NCBI GenBank assembly: GCA_013407085.1
Contig: JACCGJ010000590.1
Coordinates: 1-64,000, forward strand
DNA length: 64,000 bases
Direction of reading: 5' to 3'
Source: Atriophallophorus winterbourni
Lineage: Eukaryota; Platyhelminthes; Trematoda; Plagiorchiida; Microphallidae
Both the position numbers and the translations under genes were made by a program. Numbering within the stretch: the first letter of the stretch is position 1; every line of letters begins with the position of its first letter. Under the pieces are notes generated by a model. The model ran no database searches, was not told the DNA's origin, and worked only from the letters and a program-made list of their open reading frames with translations. This document shows, one piece after another, positions 33,915 to 45,472 of the stretch.

Positions 33915-34785
33915 AGGCATTTAATATGGTTTTGTGAACGAGTAGAGCTAGATCCGCACGACAACTTCCCTGTGACTTTCATTGCCGTACATCATAGCAA
34001 GCCTTCCTCGATACTTCACTTGACAACATAAAGGGTATCTCCGAAGACTCAATGAAGCAGTATCTATGTATGCATGAAAGCACAACTCTGATCCAGGCAA
34101 AGTTCCGCACAGTCAAATTGCATGTGGGCTAATATCTCGTCAGGTTACCCAGGACTAGGAAGATGAGAGAAAGAGCAATGGCTGTGAGACTCCAGCGTGT
34201 TTTAATATGCAGCTCACTGCCGGTTTTGTGCATTGCAGAAACGTGATGTACAATAGCACCTTCTTGAATCAGTGGATCATAAACTAATTCATTACAAGTC
34301 GCGGCTAAGGTAAATTTAAGCTCACGGGGTTAGGTAGTGAGGACACAACTTAGTTCTGATTTCGTGAAATATCGTTCATAGTCTACTGTATGAGCTAGGT
34401 TCTATGGGACATTTTTGTTTCCATGCGTTAAATCTTAAAGATCCCCTGTGCTAATTTCAAAGAATAAGGTGGAGCCAATGTAGTTTTTCATCATTATTGT
34501 CCAGTTTCTTTGAAAACTTATTTTATAAAAACAAACAAGAACTAATTCGCGTGAAGTAAAGGTAAAAAACGAGCTGATTTCTAGACGCATTAGCGTATAT
34601 CGCTTGGTCGCTTTCATTTAACGTGTTTGCTTATTTGATTTTCGTGTGTCACGTTGCTTGACACTTTGTATGTCACCAGACTTGTACCTCATGTTAGTGA
34701 TAGTCGGCACGCGTATCGCCAATCGTACGACACTATACCCACGTTTTCGTTTATCACATGTTTTCTAACATTCAATTGAATTTTT
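33915..34785 (+). repeat. Dispersed repeat B, second long copy
   Basis: Collinear with 19518-21150 but without the gypsy and SINE insertions found there. It contains a family A core in reverse orientation at about 34080-34170. It lacks coding potential. Confidence 0.75.
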
Positions 34786-34787
34786 CT

Positions 34788-34914
34788 CCCTAACGCTGGA
34801 TTTCACTTGATGTTTCGTTGGACGTTTGCGCTTTCAGTGTTTTGGTGAGTTCATTCCATTTTTGTTGTATTTTCTGTAGTGCAGACTAATTTTTGGTACA
34901 CTACACATTCAATT
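34788..34914 (+). repeat. Partial gypsy LTR
   Basis: Matches the last third of the 33270-33650 LTR (ggatttcact, gagttcattccatttttgtt, gtgcagacta) and ends at cactaca. Confidence 0.7.
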
Positions 34915-36160
34915 ATTATTTATTTATTAGGCTTATAATTTCATTATCAAATTGTGCGAGTTCATCCAATAATGCGTATGTATCCTAACAATTCAGAACT
35001 TCTCGAATGGTAGTTGCTATCCGTTAAGCCTTGATTTTTTAATTGTGCCATCTTCCGTTTATCTATCTTCATTTTACCCTTTCATGTGAAAATGGGGTTT
35101 ATAATCCATTGACGGTTTTTAATTAAATAATTCAATGCCTACCTCAACAACAATGATTTTACGTCTAAAAGTTTCCCTTAGGTATATCTTTGATATTACT
35201 TTTGACATATGACCGATGTACATTTACGTGGCTCCCATAAACCATAGTTTCTAAATCGCACATCATCTATGAAAAATCTATGAATGATTAAATGGTTATC
35301 TATCGACAAGCTTCATTCTGAAATGAATCACGTCGAGTTTTTTCACTCATAAATGCTATTTAGATCGAGCAATGCTACATTGAACTGCTCTTTTGGATTA
35401 TCCTATGGCATAGCACAAATCAGATCACTTACCTATTCCGATACCTCAAAGGGAAGTAACTCTAATATCAAACACACGAAATATGCACGAATGGCTGGCT
35501 ATTTGCAAGGAATAGTAGAAAAGTTTGGACGAGTTAAGTTTTGCCAACAGTCGATTCACTTTTGTTTAGAAATAATTGAGAGTATATAGAATAGAATATA
35601 TACAATAATAAACTAGTGAGCATTTAAGGTATTTGAAAATAACGTGAACGATGTAAAAATTTGGAACAAGTCAACTCTATTAATGATTTCCTTGTTTTCC
35701 AAGCAGATATAAATAATTCTGCACTGGTGCTCAATTGAGAACATGCTGTCCTTTAGATTCCGCAAGTGCAAATTGTTGCGAATATTAAAATCCTTCCTTT
35801 TATAGTACATACCCGGCAGTCACACACATGAGTGAAGTACATCGCAAAAGGTTCTCCGTATCTATGTGTGCGAAAATTTGAAAATCAGCTTGCAGTCTGA
35901 GGCCATTTATAAGCGTGCATGATACTTACTCGATTAACTCAAATTAATTTTCGGACGTTTTCTACCGTAATCTAGATAAGCTTAAATGTACATAGCCTAG
36001 GCCAATAGAAATTTCAGTATCATACTAGGCGTTTTAAAAATTCTAAAATAGACATTCACATAGTTATTTTGTCTTCATTTCTCGATCGGACAAAAAAACA
36101 GTCGCTCGTAGAAACAACAATTTTTTGCATCGCTGCGGAATTTTATCTAAAGCAACTCTC
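34915..36160. other. Unassigned A+T-rich region
   Basis: A 78-codon frame at 35353-35589 has no recognised domain. No repeats were identified by eye. Confidence 0.4.
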
Positions 36161-36169
36161 CACGCCTAA

Positions 36170-36485
36170 TTGACTTGTAGAGTTCCAAAAGTGTGTGCAC
36201 TACACAAAATACAATACAAACCGAATAAACTCACTGAAAAACCAAATAAGCGAAAGTACAACGAAAGATCCTGTGAAGTCAAATGTTAGCGAGATAAAAC
36301 TACATGAGAAAGTCGAAGAGATAGAATCCGAGATGCAGAATGCTGTAAAATGTTGAAGGATTCTTTAATCACTATTCTCGCACGAACAATCGCACAGAAA
36401 CTTCGCAATCAATTAAGAAGACAAAGTCCGACTGTTCGCCAAAAATTGTATTTAAGTTCAAGTTGAAGATCAAATTGCCTAAGGC
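36170..36485 (-). repeat. Solo LTR of the gypsy family, reverse orientation
   Basis: The reverse complement matches the 31400-31755 LTR through ttttggcg, ggactttgtcttctt, caacatttta, acttcacaggatctttcgtt and gtgtagtgca. The end is ctctaca. No interior sequence adjoins it. Confidence 0.75.
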
Positions 36486-36689
36486 TGAAGTTGGCTAAAA
36501 GACAAGCACGCACACAGATTTCCTTCTACGATGTGCGGTTGAGCATCCGTCACTTCGATATTGAGTATACATTTCCTAAGTTCATATGTTCTTTTTTTCT
36601 GGCTATCTGGAAAGTAAGGTCACGAGCTCGGCGAGAGTTCATCGATTTAGAAAGCAAAGTAATAATATGCGTGTACAATGTATGATTTA

Positions 36690-36795
36690 TGAAATCACTA
36701 TCCTGATCCAAGCAATGCGGCATACATTCATAGACTGCACGTGATCGAAGATGTTGTCAGGTGGCCTAAGCCCAGGCAGATATCAGAATGAAAAT
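36690..36795 (-). repeat. SINE-like family A copy
   Basis: A diverged reverse-orientation core: atcctgatccaagcaatgcgg ... gttgtcaggtggcctaagccc. Confidence 0.65.
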
Positions 36796-37428
36796 TAAAC
36801 AATACAAATATATGATTTTGCGTTTTGTTTTTGCTTTTAGTTTTTTATTAAACAACATTTTCAAATACGGTAGAACATTACGCGTCCAATTCACTCTTAA
36901 ATTTTACCACGCTAGGGGGGGGTTATCAAGCCATCTGAGAGAATAATCATTTGGTTGACCACACGGTTGTTGAAAAAAGTGCCAACTTACCGGCAGCATG
37001 GGTCTAATATTAAGAAGTTCAATTTTGCAAACATTATTTCTAATGACGCATACAATGCAAAAAACAAATAACCATAGAAGTCCAAGCAGTTTATGTATAA
37101 ACCAGAAAGATACATAATGGTAGTGAATAACTACAGGTTAAGACTGTAAATATATTTGACTTAGGGTGTTGATGAAATTTGGTGTAAAATTAGATCTTAT
37201 TTCCAGATTAAGAATTGATTTCAATTAAAATGAATTTATTAATTGAATCATCTCTATACTAAGAACATACATGTATCCCGATATATTAAATGTTTTTGTT
37301 TTAAATATTAATGGTTATCAGCCGAATCCTTGAATGCATTCGCACTTTTTCGATTATTTTTTCGGATGACGCTAAAATTCGAATACCTTAATTTATTGTC
37401 ATGAAACATTTTCACTAATTATTTCATA
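36796..37428 (+). other. 5' flank of the large open frame, unassigned
   Basis: A+T-rich DNA with one run of eight G (about 36911). No coding exon or clear promoter element was recognised. Confidence 0.35.
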
Positions 37429-40400
37429 ATGACGTATCGTGATAAAGTGCGTGACAGATCAAAAGAAGCAGATCGGATTACTGCAGACTCCATTATAAGC
37501 ATGTCTTTTGGAATACAACCTGGGATAGTGAAACAGAATAAAGAAAAGTTTTCCACAGATACTGATTGCTCTTCACCTTACTCTTCCATCCGAGGAATAT
37601 TCAGAAATGGGAGATGTTCTGAAAATTCACAGATATCACAAGAATATGATAGGTTTCTTGCTACATTATCAGAAAAGGATAGACAGAAAGCTCGCCCATC
37701 ACTACGCCGGCCTGCTTTATACGGAATCGGAAACAGAAAATCATATTTATCTGATAGTAATTTACACAAAACATCTAATGAAAATTCTGCTTACGATCGT
37801 ACAGCGTCTGATGCAGCTAAACTGAAAAGAAACCCATCGGATTCTGTACGAGAATATCAGAGCGGTTCATCGATAACAGGAAGAAATAGTAGAGTTAATT
37901 CAACTTCAAATGATAGAAGTTCAAGAACGAGTGATTTAAAGTATACAAAGGAAAACCTTCGTGCATCACATTCTGTACTTGATTCCGGTCGAGGGTTTCA
38001 AGCTGCAATGAACCACCATTCATTACATCCAAACGTATACTCGCCGCAGCAACTGAGTTCAGAAAGTGCAAGTTACTTCAGACCACGTACAGATGCTTTG
38101 AGCAGTGATTTAATATCACCTATGGGTATGGAATATAATGGCAATTCTCAACAATCGAACCGAACAAATGTACCCGACCCCACAGAAAATAGCCAATATT
38201 TTTCTTGTAACCCGGTAAATCAGAGAGATAAAACAAAAAAACGTTTTCCTGTAACTTACACAAAACATCTGCCATTCAGCTATTTAAATGCTGATACAGC
38301 TCCTCGTCTTTTTGGGCTACGAGAGTCAATATATGAAAATATTAAACCTTCAGAGAAAAGTACACTACCTTCTTCGAAACCGTTTAGTTATGTGGAAGTT
38401 ATGCATAATAATGATCAGGGATACATGCTAAAAAATGAAGTGCAACCTGGAATTTCAAAAACTCCAGTGCATAGATTCAAAGAAGAAAATCGTGTTGCAA
38501 GCAACAAATTAGCTCAAAGCACTGGGATGAATTCATACACTTCTTCATTTTACCCTAAAGCTTATGAAAAAAATATTAAAGGTTTTTATTCATCCCCACA
38601 AAACAATAATTATGCAAAAGAAACAAATCAAAATATTCAGAATATCGTTAATTATAACCGCGAATTTGCATACTCACCAAATAAATTCAACAAATATAAC
38701 GAGGACAAGAACTCGGATTCTGAAAGGAAAATCAAATCACTACAAAGAGAACGGAAAGACGCAACAAGAAAATCTTTCCAAAGATCGAATAGTGTTGATT
38801 CACGCAGAGGTAAAGGTTCAAATCGTAACAAGGAAGAAAAATACGACAATTCCTTTAACAACGAGCCATATAATCTTGAGAGAAATTCCCATGTGAATAA
38901 TTGGGTACAGCAGTCACCAAACACTGCGTCATACAATTATCACCAAAGGATCTCGTCTTCGTATTCCCCAAAACCATCAAATTTGATGTATTTCAGAAGC
39001 AAACAACAGAGAGATATGAATGATTTGACTGATCACAAAATCAGTCAACATTTTGGAACAGTAACACTTCCGAGGCATAAACCAGTGGAAATTTGCTCGT
39101 TCAATCGCATAACTTACGACGGTCCAGTTGCGTATGATGAAAGACGCTCTACTTCGTTGACATCCTACAGACCTTGGTTATCAAAAATAAAAAAGAGTGC
39201 ATCGCTTCCCGACAAATCTTCTGCAAATGGTGGAGGAGAAGAAACCGATCGTACCTCTGTTAGCCCAAACAGAGACCGAAAAGTTGATGATAAACACGAA
39301 AACACACATGCGACCGAAATAAAAAACTCCATTTCAAAATTATCGGTTCCAGAAAACAACACATCTAAACCCCACTCGATAGTAAGGAAGAGTAGTAACA
39401 AAACTCACAAATCTGCTGATTACAACTTCCAGCAAACAAAATCTGATCAAATTAATATGGAGCATTTGGATAACAGTCGACTTAGCATCAATAACACGGA
39501 AGTACAAGCATCACCGATAGCCCCTAGAATCAATCGTCCAAGCCACAACAACGTTCCAAATAGAAATGCAGTTCCTTCAACAGAATTAAAGTTCAGAGAT
39601 GATTCTAATTATATTAGGCCATCAAATGAACATGGTACTTTCAACAAGTCAAGACAAAATACTACCCTCCAAGGTGTTGACCAACACAATGGGTCAAACA
39701 TTGATAATAACATAAATACAACCCAAAATGCAATACCACCACCACCACCACATTTGCCTGTCTTTAATCAGAAACCACTCGAAGGTAAAAGCAATCTTAC
39801 TTCCAAAACTGCATCCATAAATGACTCCAGTCACAAAGTTCCTGCAGTTTTAACCTTTGCTCAAACTCGGTTCTCACCTGCGTACCCAACAACTTTAAAC
39901 CATGCTGTTACACCTTCGGACAATTCGTTCGGATGTTCGACAACGAGAGAGGCGAAAATGGAGAAAACCACAGCACAGTTACTATTAAAACCTCCAACCG
40001 ATTGTACACCCAAGAGTACGGATAAGACAAACCGAAATTCTAATCCGCTCCAAGCTAATGAAGTTGTTTCATCAAACGATTTTTTAGTTCAGCCTGTTAG
40101 CTCTAGAACAGGTACTGGCGATTCTTATTTTGACCGCACCAATTCCTCGAGGCATTCCTGCAACACCATAAAAACACGACCGGAGTATTCAGAGTTGGCG
40201 CAAAAGTTGGAAGAACAATTCAAGTTAGGAACAAATTTCACCCGTAATGGTTCATATGGAAGCTTACCAAGACAAACTAAACCGAAACCCGAAGCACCAA
40301 ATGAAGAAAAAATTCCCGAACCCGAGAAAAAGCCTGAGCATGTTCCACAGGAAGAAACAGTCGAAAGAGCTCCCGTACTCAAAGCAAGTGATTTTCGGGC

Positions 40401-40596
40401 GCTCATGTCCAGCACGTCTGAGACATGTGGAATGCAACCAGTCAAGCAAAAGCTAATGATGGAGTTGACCCAAAAACTGGCGTTGCGTACAACTCCAGTA
40501 AAAGAAGGAACGCCACATCAAGATGAGCAAAGCAGTTTGAACGTGAAAGCCAACCAAGCTGTGAACGTCAATGTAAGTTACAATAATCGACATTAA
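37429..40596 (+). CDS. Large low-complexity protein, first coding exon (1048-1055 codons), unrecognised
   Basis: A single uninterrupted frame of 1055 codons, far longer than anything else here and not a transposon protein I know. The ATG at 37429 is favoured because an in-frame TGA lies at 37402-37404 and no AG lies between. The protein is rich in Ser, Asn, Lys and Arg and probably disordered. It has phospho-docking-like motifs (RSTSLTS, KKSASLPD near residues 571-592; RSNSVDSRRG near 454), a PPPPPHLP stretch near 769, and an acidic/proline segment near 962-980. A helical C-terminal block follows with KASDFRALM and KQKLMMELTQKLALR (about 989-1025). At codon 1048 the strong donor gtaagt (40573) in phase 0 suggests splicing to downstream exons not identified; read-through adds seven residues. 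It might be a cytoskeletal or signalling scaffold, but no function can be assigned. Confidence 0.85.
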   Translation: MTYRDKVRDRSKEADRITADSIISMSFGIQPGIVKQNKEKFSTDTDCSSPYSSIRGIFRNGRCSENSQISQEYDRFLATLSEKDRQKARPSLRRPALYGIGNRKSYLSDSNLHKTSNENSAYDRTASDAAKLKRNPSDSVREYQSGSSITGRNSRVNSTSNDRSSRTSDLKYTKENLRASHSVLDSGRGFQAAMNHHSLHPNVYSPQQLSSESASYFRPRTDALSSDLISPMGMEYNGNSQQSNRTNVPDPTENSQYFSCNPVNQRDKTKKRFPVTYTKHLPFSYLNADTAPRLFGLRESIYENIKPSEKSTLPSSKPFSYVEVMHNNDQGYMLKNEVQPGISKTPVHRFKEENRVASNKLAQSTGMNSYTSSFYPKAYEKNIKGFYSSPQNNNYAKETNQNIQNIVNYNREFAYSPNKFNKYNEDKNSDSERKIKSLQRERKDATRKSFQRSNSVDSRRGKGSNRNKEEKYDNSFNNEPYNLERNSHVNNWVQQSPNTASYNYHQRISSSYSPKPSNLMYFRSKQQRDMNDLTDHKISQHFGTVTLPRHKPVEICSFNRITYDGPVAYDERRSTSLTSYRPWLSKIKKSASLPDKSSANGGGEETDRTSVSPNRDRKVDDKHENTHATEIKNSISKLSVPENNTSKPHSIVRKSSNKTHKSADYNFQQTKSDQINMEHLDNSRLSINNTEVQASPIAPRINRPSHNNVPNRNAVPSTELKFRDDSNYIRPSNEHGTFNKSRQNTTLQGVDQHNGSNIDNNINTTQNAIPPPPPHLPVFNQKPLEGKSNLTSKTASINDSSHKVPAVLTFAQTRFSPAYPTTLNHAVTPSDNSFGCSTTREAKMEKTTAQLLLKPPTDCTPKSTDKTNRNSNPLQANEVVSSNDFLVQPVSSRTGTGDSYFDRTNSSRHSCNTIKTRPEYSELAQKLEEQFKLGTNFTRNGSYGSLPRQTKPKPEAPNEEKIPEPEKKPEHVPQEETVERAPVLKASDFRALMSSTSETCGMQPVKQKLMMELTQKLALRTTPVKEGTPHQDEQSSLNVKANQAVNVNVSYNNRH
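40573..40578 (+). promoter_or_regulatory. Probable 5' splice site of the large open frame
   Basis: The sequence aat|gtaagt matches the donor consensus fully and falls exactly between codons 1048 and 1049, 24 bp before the stop. Confidence 0.65.
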
Positions 40597-42060
40597 ATAT
40601 TTGATAATTTGTATCATTGTATTAAGAAATAAGTTGAAAAACAAATACTTATTGAAATTCTGCATGAATATTATTCAGTTCATGTTTGAAATTCAGGCAT
40701 ATAATCTAACTAGCTACAATACTCAGGAAATTAATTACAAAAGTTAAAATTTCCGTAAATATGAACATCCTGATAACTGAAACCCGAAGATATCAGTATT
40801 AAAATGAGACGGTTCAAATAAATACTTTTGTCAATGACAAATCTAATCGTTTCACCGATTTCATCTGGAGATATGGATGTGCAATTCTTTTTTAAATTCC
40901 ATTTATACGTGTTCAGTATTAAGTTTTAATTCATTAATTAGTGGAAGTATTTCATGCAGTAAAACATTGATTGATAAAACAGGATTGATTAAAAATGGCT
41001 TTAAGATTACATGCAAAATAGAATGGCCATTTTGAGTGCATTTAAGAAATGCCGAGGCTAGTTGTTGCATCATGAGTTCATCATGAGTTCATACAGTCAG
41101 ATCGAAACCGATCTGAATGTTTAGTCATAATTCATCACACCGATCTGGTTATCCTCCATGTACAAATATAATTTCAATGAACGTGACGTTATTTTATAAG
41201 TTTCAAAATACGTGATTAGTTATATCATTTACATCAGAGTTCATTACACTGAACTTGATTTATTAATAGTCGTGTTTTTTCGTGTGTGCAACGCCTGATA
41301 TGTTTCAAATGTTGAGTGTTAAATAATTTTTATTTTTGAGTAGTAAGCGCATATATCCAAGTAGCAAAACAATGATGTTGTACAGTGCATTGATGATTCT
41401 AGCTCTAACACATTTACTTCATAATATTGTTGTAAGCTTAGATTCAATGGGACGATTTAATTAAAGTTAAATGTATTACAAACTAAGATATTCATACCAC
41501 AAAACGGCATAGGATTTGTAAATATAAATTTCATGGACGTTTGATAGAATTTCCAAACTAGTAAGAAATAGAAACTTGAAGTTAATGGTGATATTCATAT
41601 TAGTTTAATTATTAATTTCCCAACAAACATATTCGGTTAAGATTATGGTGAGAGATTGATTACATTCCTTTTTATATAGCCTGGTTTTTATAGCCTTTTT
41701 TGTTTGTTTATGCCCATCAGTGTGCGTAATCTTTTAACAACTTAAAATGATAAAGTCGGCATTTGGATTTGAGCAAATGGCTGAAAGATTTCATAAGTTA
41801 TTGAAAAGCTTCGCACCGTCAGCTTCATATGTTTGCAAAACATATGAAGATTGAATCATAAATGCTGATGACCGCTATTGATACAGGTTTTTGAAGGCTT
41901 AAATGGTGCTATCCTTTGGCTGGATGCGCATACAGCACATTGGGTCAACTCCAATTTATTTTAATTTAGCCATATCCAGAGGTAGAGTGGATCAACAAAC
42001 AAAATATCGATTGAAACGAAAATAATTCACAGTAGTCTTTTTTAACATCTTTCTTAACCA
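40597..42060. other. Unassigned; likely intron or 3' flank of the large frame
   Basis: Strongly A+T rich. The only structure noticed is a short palindrome at 41823-41849 (12-bp arms). No exon was found. Confidence 0.4.
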
Positions 42061-42064
42061 CCTT

Positions 42065-42200
42065 AAGCTTTGTTTTGAGATTGTTACCTCCACCTGACGA
42101 TCACCATTCGTGGAGTGAGGTGTGTACTGTCATCTAGTCATATAACTTGAATGCAACGTTGTATATATAACTGCGGTGCAAAACTTTGACCCTACGTAAA
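42065..42200 (+). repeat. Degenerate hammerhead-repeat fragment
   Basis: The sequence ttacctccacctgacgatcacc followed by gtgaggtgtg retains the start of the core but not GAAA. The flank resembles the 242-bp unit only weakly. Confidence 0.5.
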
Positions 42201-42229
42201 GAGCACATTCAACGTCTCCAAGTATTTGA

Positions 42230-42620
42230 CAACCGCTCTCTCAAAAGCATGCAGCGAGTAAGCTGTTACTTTTGTGTACGCAACGATGCTATCCGTAATA
42301 ACCTTTTTGATAATAATATTGACTTAGAAGAGCTTATCAATCTAAACAAGTTACGCTGGTAGGTTTAAGTTTTATGGATGCTGAACCACCAAATTTTGAA
42401 ACGGATTCATTTTGCGACGCCCTGTCCCGATTAGCGTAAACCTTGTGTTGGCCAAAGCGTCACTTGGTGATTGTGGAATACCACCTCCGCACTCATATTT
42501 TTCATCTTCAGTCTGAAAAATAAATCGGCAAAATCGGCACAGCCGATTTTGCACAGCTCATCAGCTCAATCAATAATGACAGCGGACAGATGGCTCTTTT
42601 CTTAGTTGGCCACCGTTCTC
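42230..42620 (+). mobile_element. RTE-like LINE C-terminal fragment
   Basis: A frame with stops reads DLEELINLNKLRW, then after shifts RIHFATPCPD and CVGQSVTW. The end of fluke RTE-type ORF2 has the same order (an L-KLRWLGHVLRMP-type block, then a W-RGMK-type block), as I recall the family. Heavily decayed. Confidence 0.55.
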
Positions 42621-42829
42621 GAAAGGAAATCGCCACTTGAAAATAGATCTAAGTTACCTTACTGTTATGGTCTGTATAATCTGAAATTGTTGTTCTTTAA
42701 TTTAGGAGGTATAAAGATATTACAAATTATTCAAAGCTGAACTTTTGAATATTCTTAAATTCATTTTTCTTTCCATACTTCTTTTTCACCTGGATGAATC
42801 TCAACCAATCAGCTTTCCGCATTTAAGTG

Positions 42830-43530
42830 GCGCGCTTAATAAGTTGTGACATAATTACGCAATCTCGGCGAACACCATGTGAAGAACATTCTACCCTGAG
42901 CTGCGAATTTTCGTCTTTATTGTTGATACATAAATCTTCATGAAACATTGATTTGTCTAAAATCACACCAATACCGTTGCTGTCTTTAACCGCGGTGGAA
43001 TAGTGGTCCCATGATGAAATCCAGCTGCGATGTGCCTTTTGATAGAATGCGTTTTTTCATATTCTCCAGCCTAATGGGATTCTGCAGCCTAATAATTCTG
43101 AAAATAATATCCATATTGTGTCTCAGAGACTCTTACGACCAGTGCTGGTTTCTTGTTTCATTGCCACAAAGCTGTACAGGTGAAATGGCTTCGCACAGGA
43201 TTCAGGCTGTTGCTATGAATCCATTGACTATTCTGCACCTGTGCACGGTGCATAATTGCGTTAAATCATCTTCTATCATGGGCAACGGCGGGTTCCTAGC
43301 AGTGACATTTAATTTGATTCGATTTCCCTCCGATCGAATTAATCCGAGAGCAACAGCTACCGTCACAACTGGAACAATTGACGTCACAATTACAGAGCCA
43401 TTTAATCCGAAACGATAGTCACCTTGTTGATCATGCGTCAATAATGGCTCAGCGTGAACCTCGGTATCTCATAGAATCCGGTATTGGTTAATGACATCAT
43501 ACGACATCATGCGAACAAGGTCATATAGTT
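42830..43530 (-). pseudogene. Decayed reading frame of unknown origin
   Basis: From about 43520 to 42970 on the minus strand one frame has only four stops. Its longest open piece (43441-43202) encodes GDYRFGLNGSVIV, a hydrophobic stretch of about 20 residues and RNPPLPMIEDDLTQLCTVH. It continues after a stop through SPVQLCGNETRNQHW. An adjoining frame (about 43010-42830) reads DSNGIGVILDKSMF and RVECSSHGVRRDC. Composition looks protein-like but I recognise no family. Alternatives are an old domesticated or viral-derived gene, or chance. Confidence 0.35.
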
Positions 43531-44320
43531 TTGATTGTTACGCGTTCGCAGATCCAACATTGTAGCAGTAGGATGCTTCGTCATCAAGCTGGATGGCGTC
43601 ATCAGCTTAGCATCTTGCGAAGTCAATTTACGGTCCGTATTCGCAGTAAAAGATTTGCATCATAAAAGACGAATCAAACGATCGTGTTATCACAATTAGT
43701 GACACTTATAAGCCGAGATCGCGCTCTTTCGGCAAAACGATTAAACATCATGAGCCACATTTTAAAGCACAGAATGATAACTTTATTGCATAAAGGTTTT
43801 TATGAATTTGTTATCTTCAATTTGCTGCCATTTATACCCGGCATTCTGGTCGTGTATAGATATGCATGGCAAACAAGTTTCATGTTCAATTTAAAGCTTA
43901 ATTTCGTTGTTTACCACCTAAGTAAATCGATAAGAATGGGAGCATCCAAATAGTACCACATTTTACATCGTTTTGAAAAATGTTTGATCGTCGCTATCTT
44001 TAGGGGATTCGTGAGTAGTTTCATTGTGATCGCTACGATTCAGCTCCCCAGCACCGGCTGTGTCGTCATTATCGTCATTGCCAATCACTTTTATGCCACT
44101 TATGTTTACTAACATCGCACTCATTCTCGGCAAAATTAATAACTTCCGCTTTCGCCTGGCTCTTACCATCGCGATTTCTAAATTTCTGTACTGAAGCTTC
44201 CCATTAGAGCAAAATACATAACTGGTTATTGGCTGCTTGCTGGCATCCTATTGTTTGTTTCAATGAGACACGAAACAGTTTTAAAATTATTGAACGAAGT
44301 TAATCTCTTTACTGCCACTG
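43531..44320. other. Unassigned region with short open frames
   Basis: The minus frame 44169-43963 (68 codons) is acidic at its end (NDDNDDTAGAGEL) and could be a C-terminal exon; no flanking exon links to it. Not called as a gene. Confidence 0.3.
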
Positions 44321-44324
44321 TTGA

Positions 44325-44545
44325 ATAGGGCTTGTATAATGAACCACAAATTTTAAATCCCGAATCGCAAAGCGATTACTGGCCAAGCGCGAAGATTCTT
44401 TTAGACGGCCAATCAATTGTGTTGCTCATATCTTCTGAAATCACATACCACAGCCGATTGCTGACTGTTTGTTGACATCAGATGGAGACAGTAAGATTCG
44501 GTTCAGTAAGCCTTAAGACAGTGGAAAGTCTGTTGGAAAGGCCTC
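44325..44545 (-). repeat. Hammerhead-repeat unit, single decayed copy
   Basis: The reverse complement follows the 242-bp unit: actgtctt.aggcttactgaacc.aatcttactgtctcca, then a damaged core CTGATGTCAACAAACAG, then gagcaacacaattg, gaatcttc, ggttcattatacaagcccta. GAAA is lost, so it is presumably inactive. Confidence 0.75.
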
Positions 44546-45470
44546 TTATAATGAATCATGCTTTGCATGTAGCTTTTCTCATCTCACGTGAGGCGCTAGA
44601 TGGATAGTTCTGACCGATTTGTAACAGCACCATGTTGGCTTTTCAATGTATTTTTTAAACGAGATTTTGACGATTACCGGATCAAGGGTTTTAATTAATA
44701 CGTCATGTGGTCTGCTTCTCGCAGTACACAGTCGAGAAGTCGTTCACACCTGGGCACCAACCAAGAAAAACCGCTCGGTTTTGTTTTAATGAGAGTAGCC
44801 GATGCGTTTTCATTTTGGGTGCAGCTCAATAATAGCGCATTTGTTAGCAGAGTTTATTTTTATCTTGTACCTCAAGTCTAGCTTGTGGCTTCGTTTATTC
44901 CATGCAATTATTAGCTGAGATTACCCTGAACTTGTGATCTTTCTCACGTGGTATTCAAGTTATGCTTATTAACGAGGGTATTTATGAGCATGAAATGTAA
45001 GCACACGCGCTTTCCATGCCATCGCTAAACACTGGCAAGTATGCTTTCCGTTTGCGTTTAAGCTGAAAACTTTAATTATACTTACGTTTGCTATTTTCTC
45101 CTAGTTAATGAACTCGAAGATTCGTTTGACGCCACATGTATAAGTTACCTCCTATCAGCAATGTTGACGTGAGTGAGCACAGGCTCTAAGTGGTCTGTGC
45201 ATTCCATAATCCGGATTCGCGCATCAGGGAGCCAATGTTGTAAGAAAACTAATGATTTTCGAACGCTAGTTGACAAGCATTACCCGAATTCACCACGAGA
45301 AATTATTCAGTGAACACTGTTAGACGGTACGGATTCTAAGCATGGATGAAAGTGTTGGATTGCCAAGCCTGAGAAGTTAGTATGAACTACAAAACTAGAG
45401 ACAGAGCGTATACTAGAATAATAATAATAATATAACGTTTATGCTAATTTATTTCTACGAACTCTAGGGA
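44546..45470. other. Unassigned region
   Basis: No repeats or domains recognised. A short ATA run lies at 45415-45432. Confidence 0.4.
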
Positions 45471-45472
45471 AA

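Noticed and set aside
41823..41849. Short palindrome with 12-bp arms
   Set aside because: Such short A+T-rich palindromes are expected by chance in 64 kb.
42091..42130. Functional hammerhead
   Set aside because: CTGACGA is present but GAAA and a clean stem III/cleavage site are missing.
43011..43418. 135-codon plus-strand frame
   Set aside because: Lies opposite the more protein-like minus-strand frame, has no recognised motif and no splice context.
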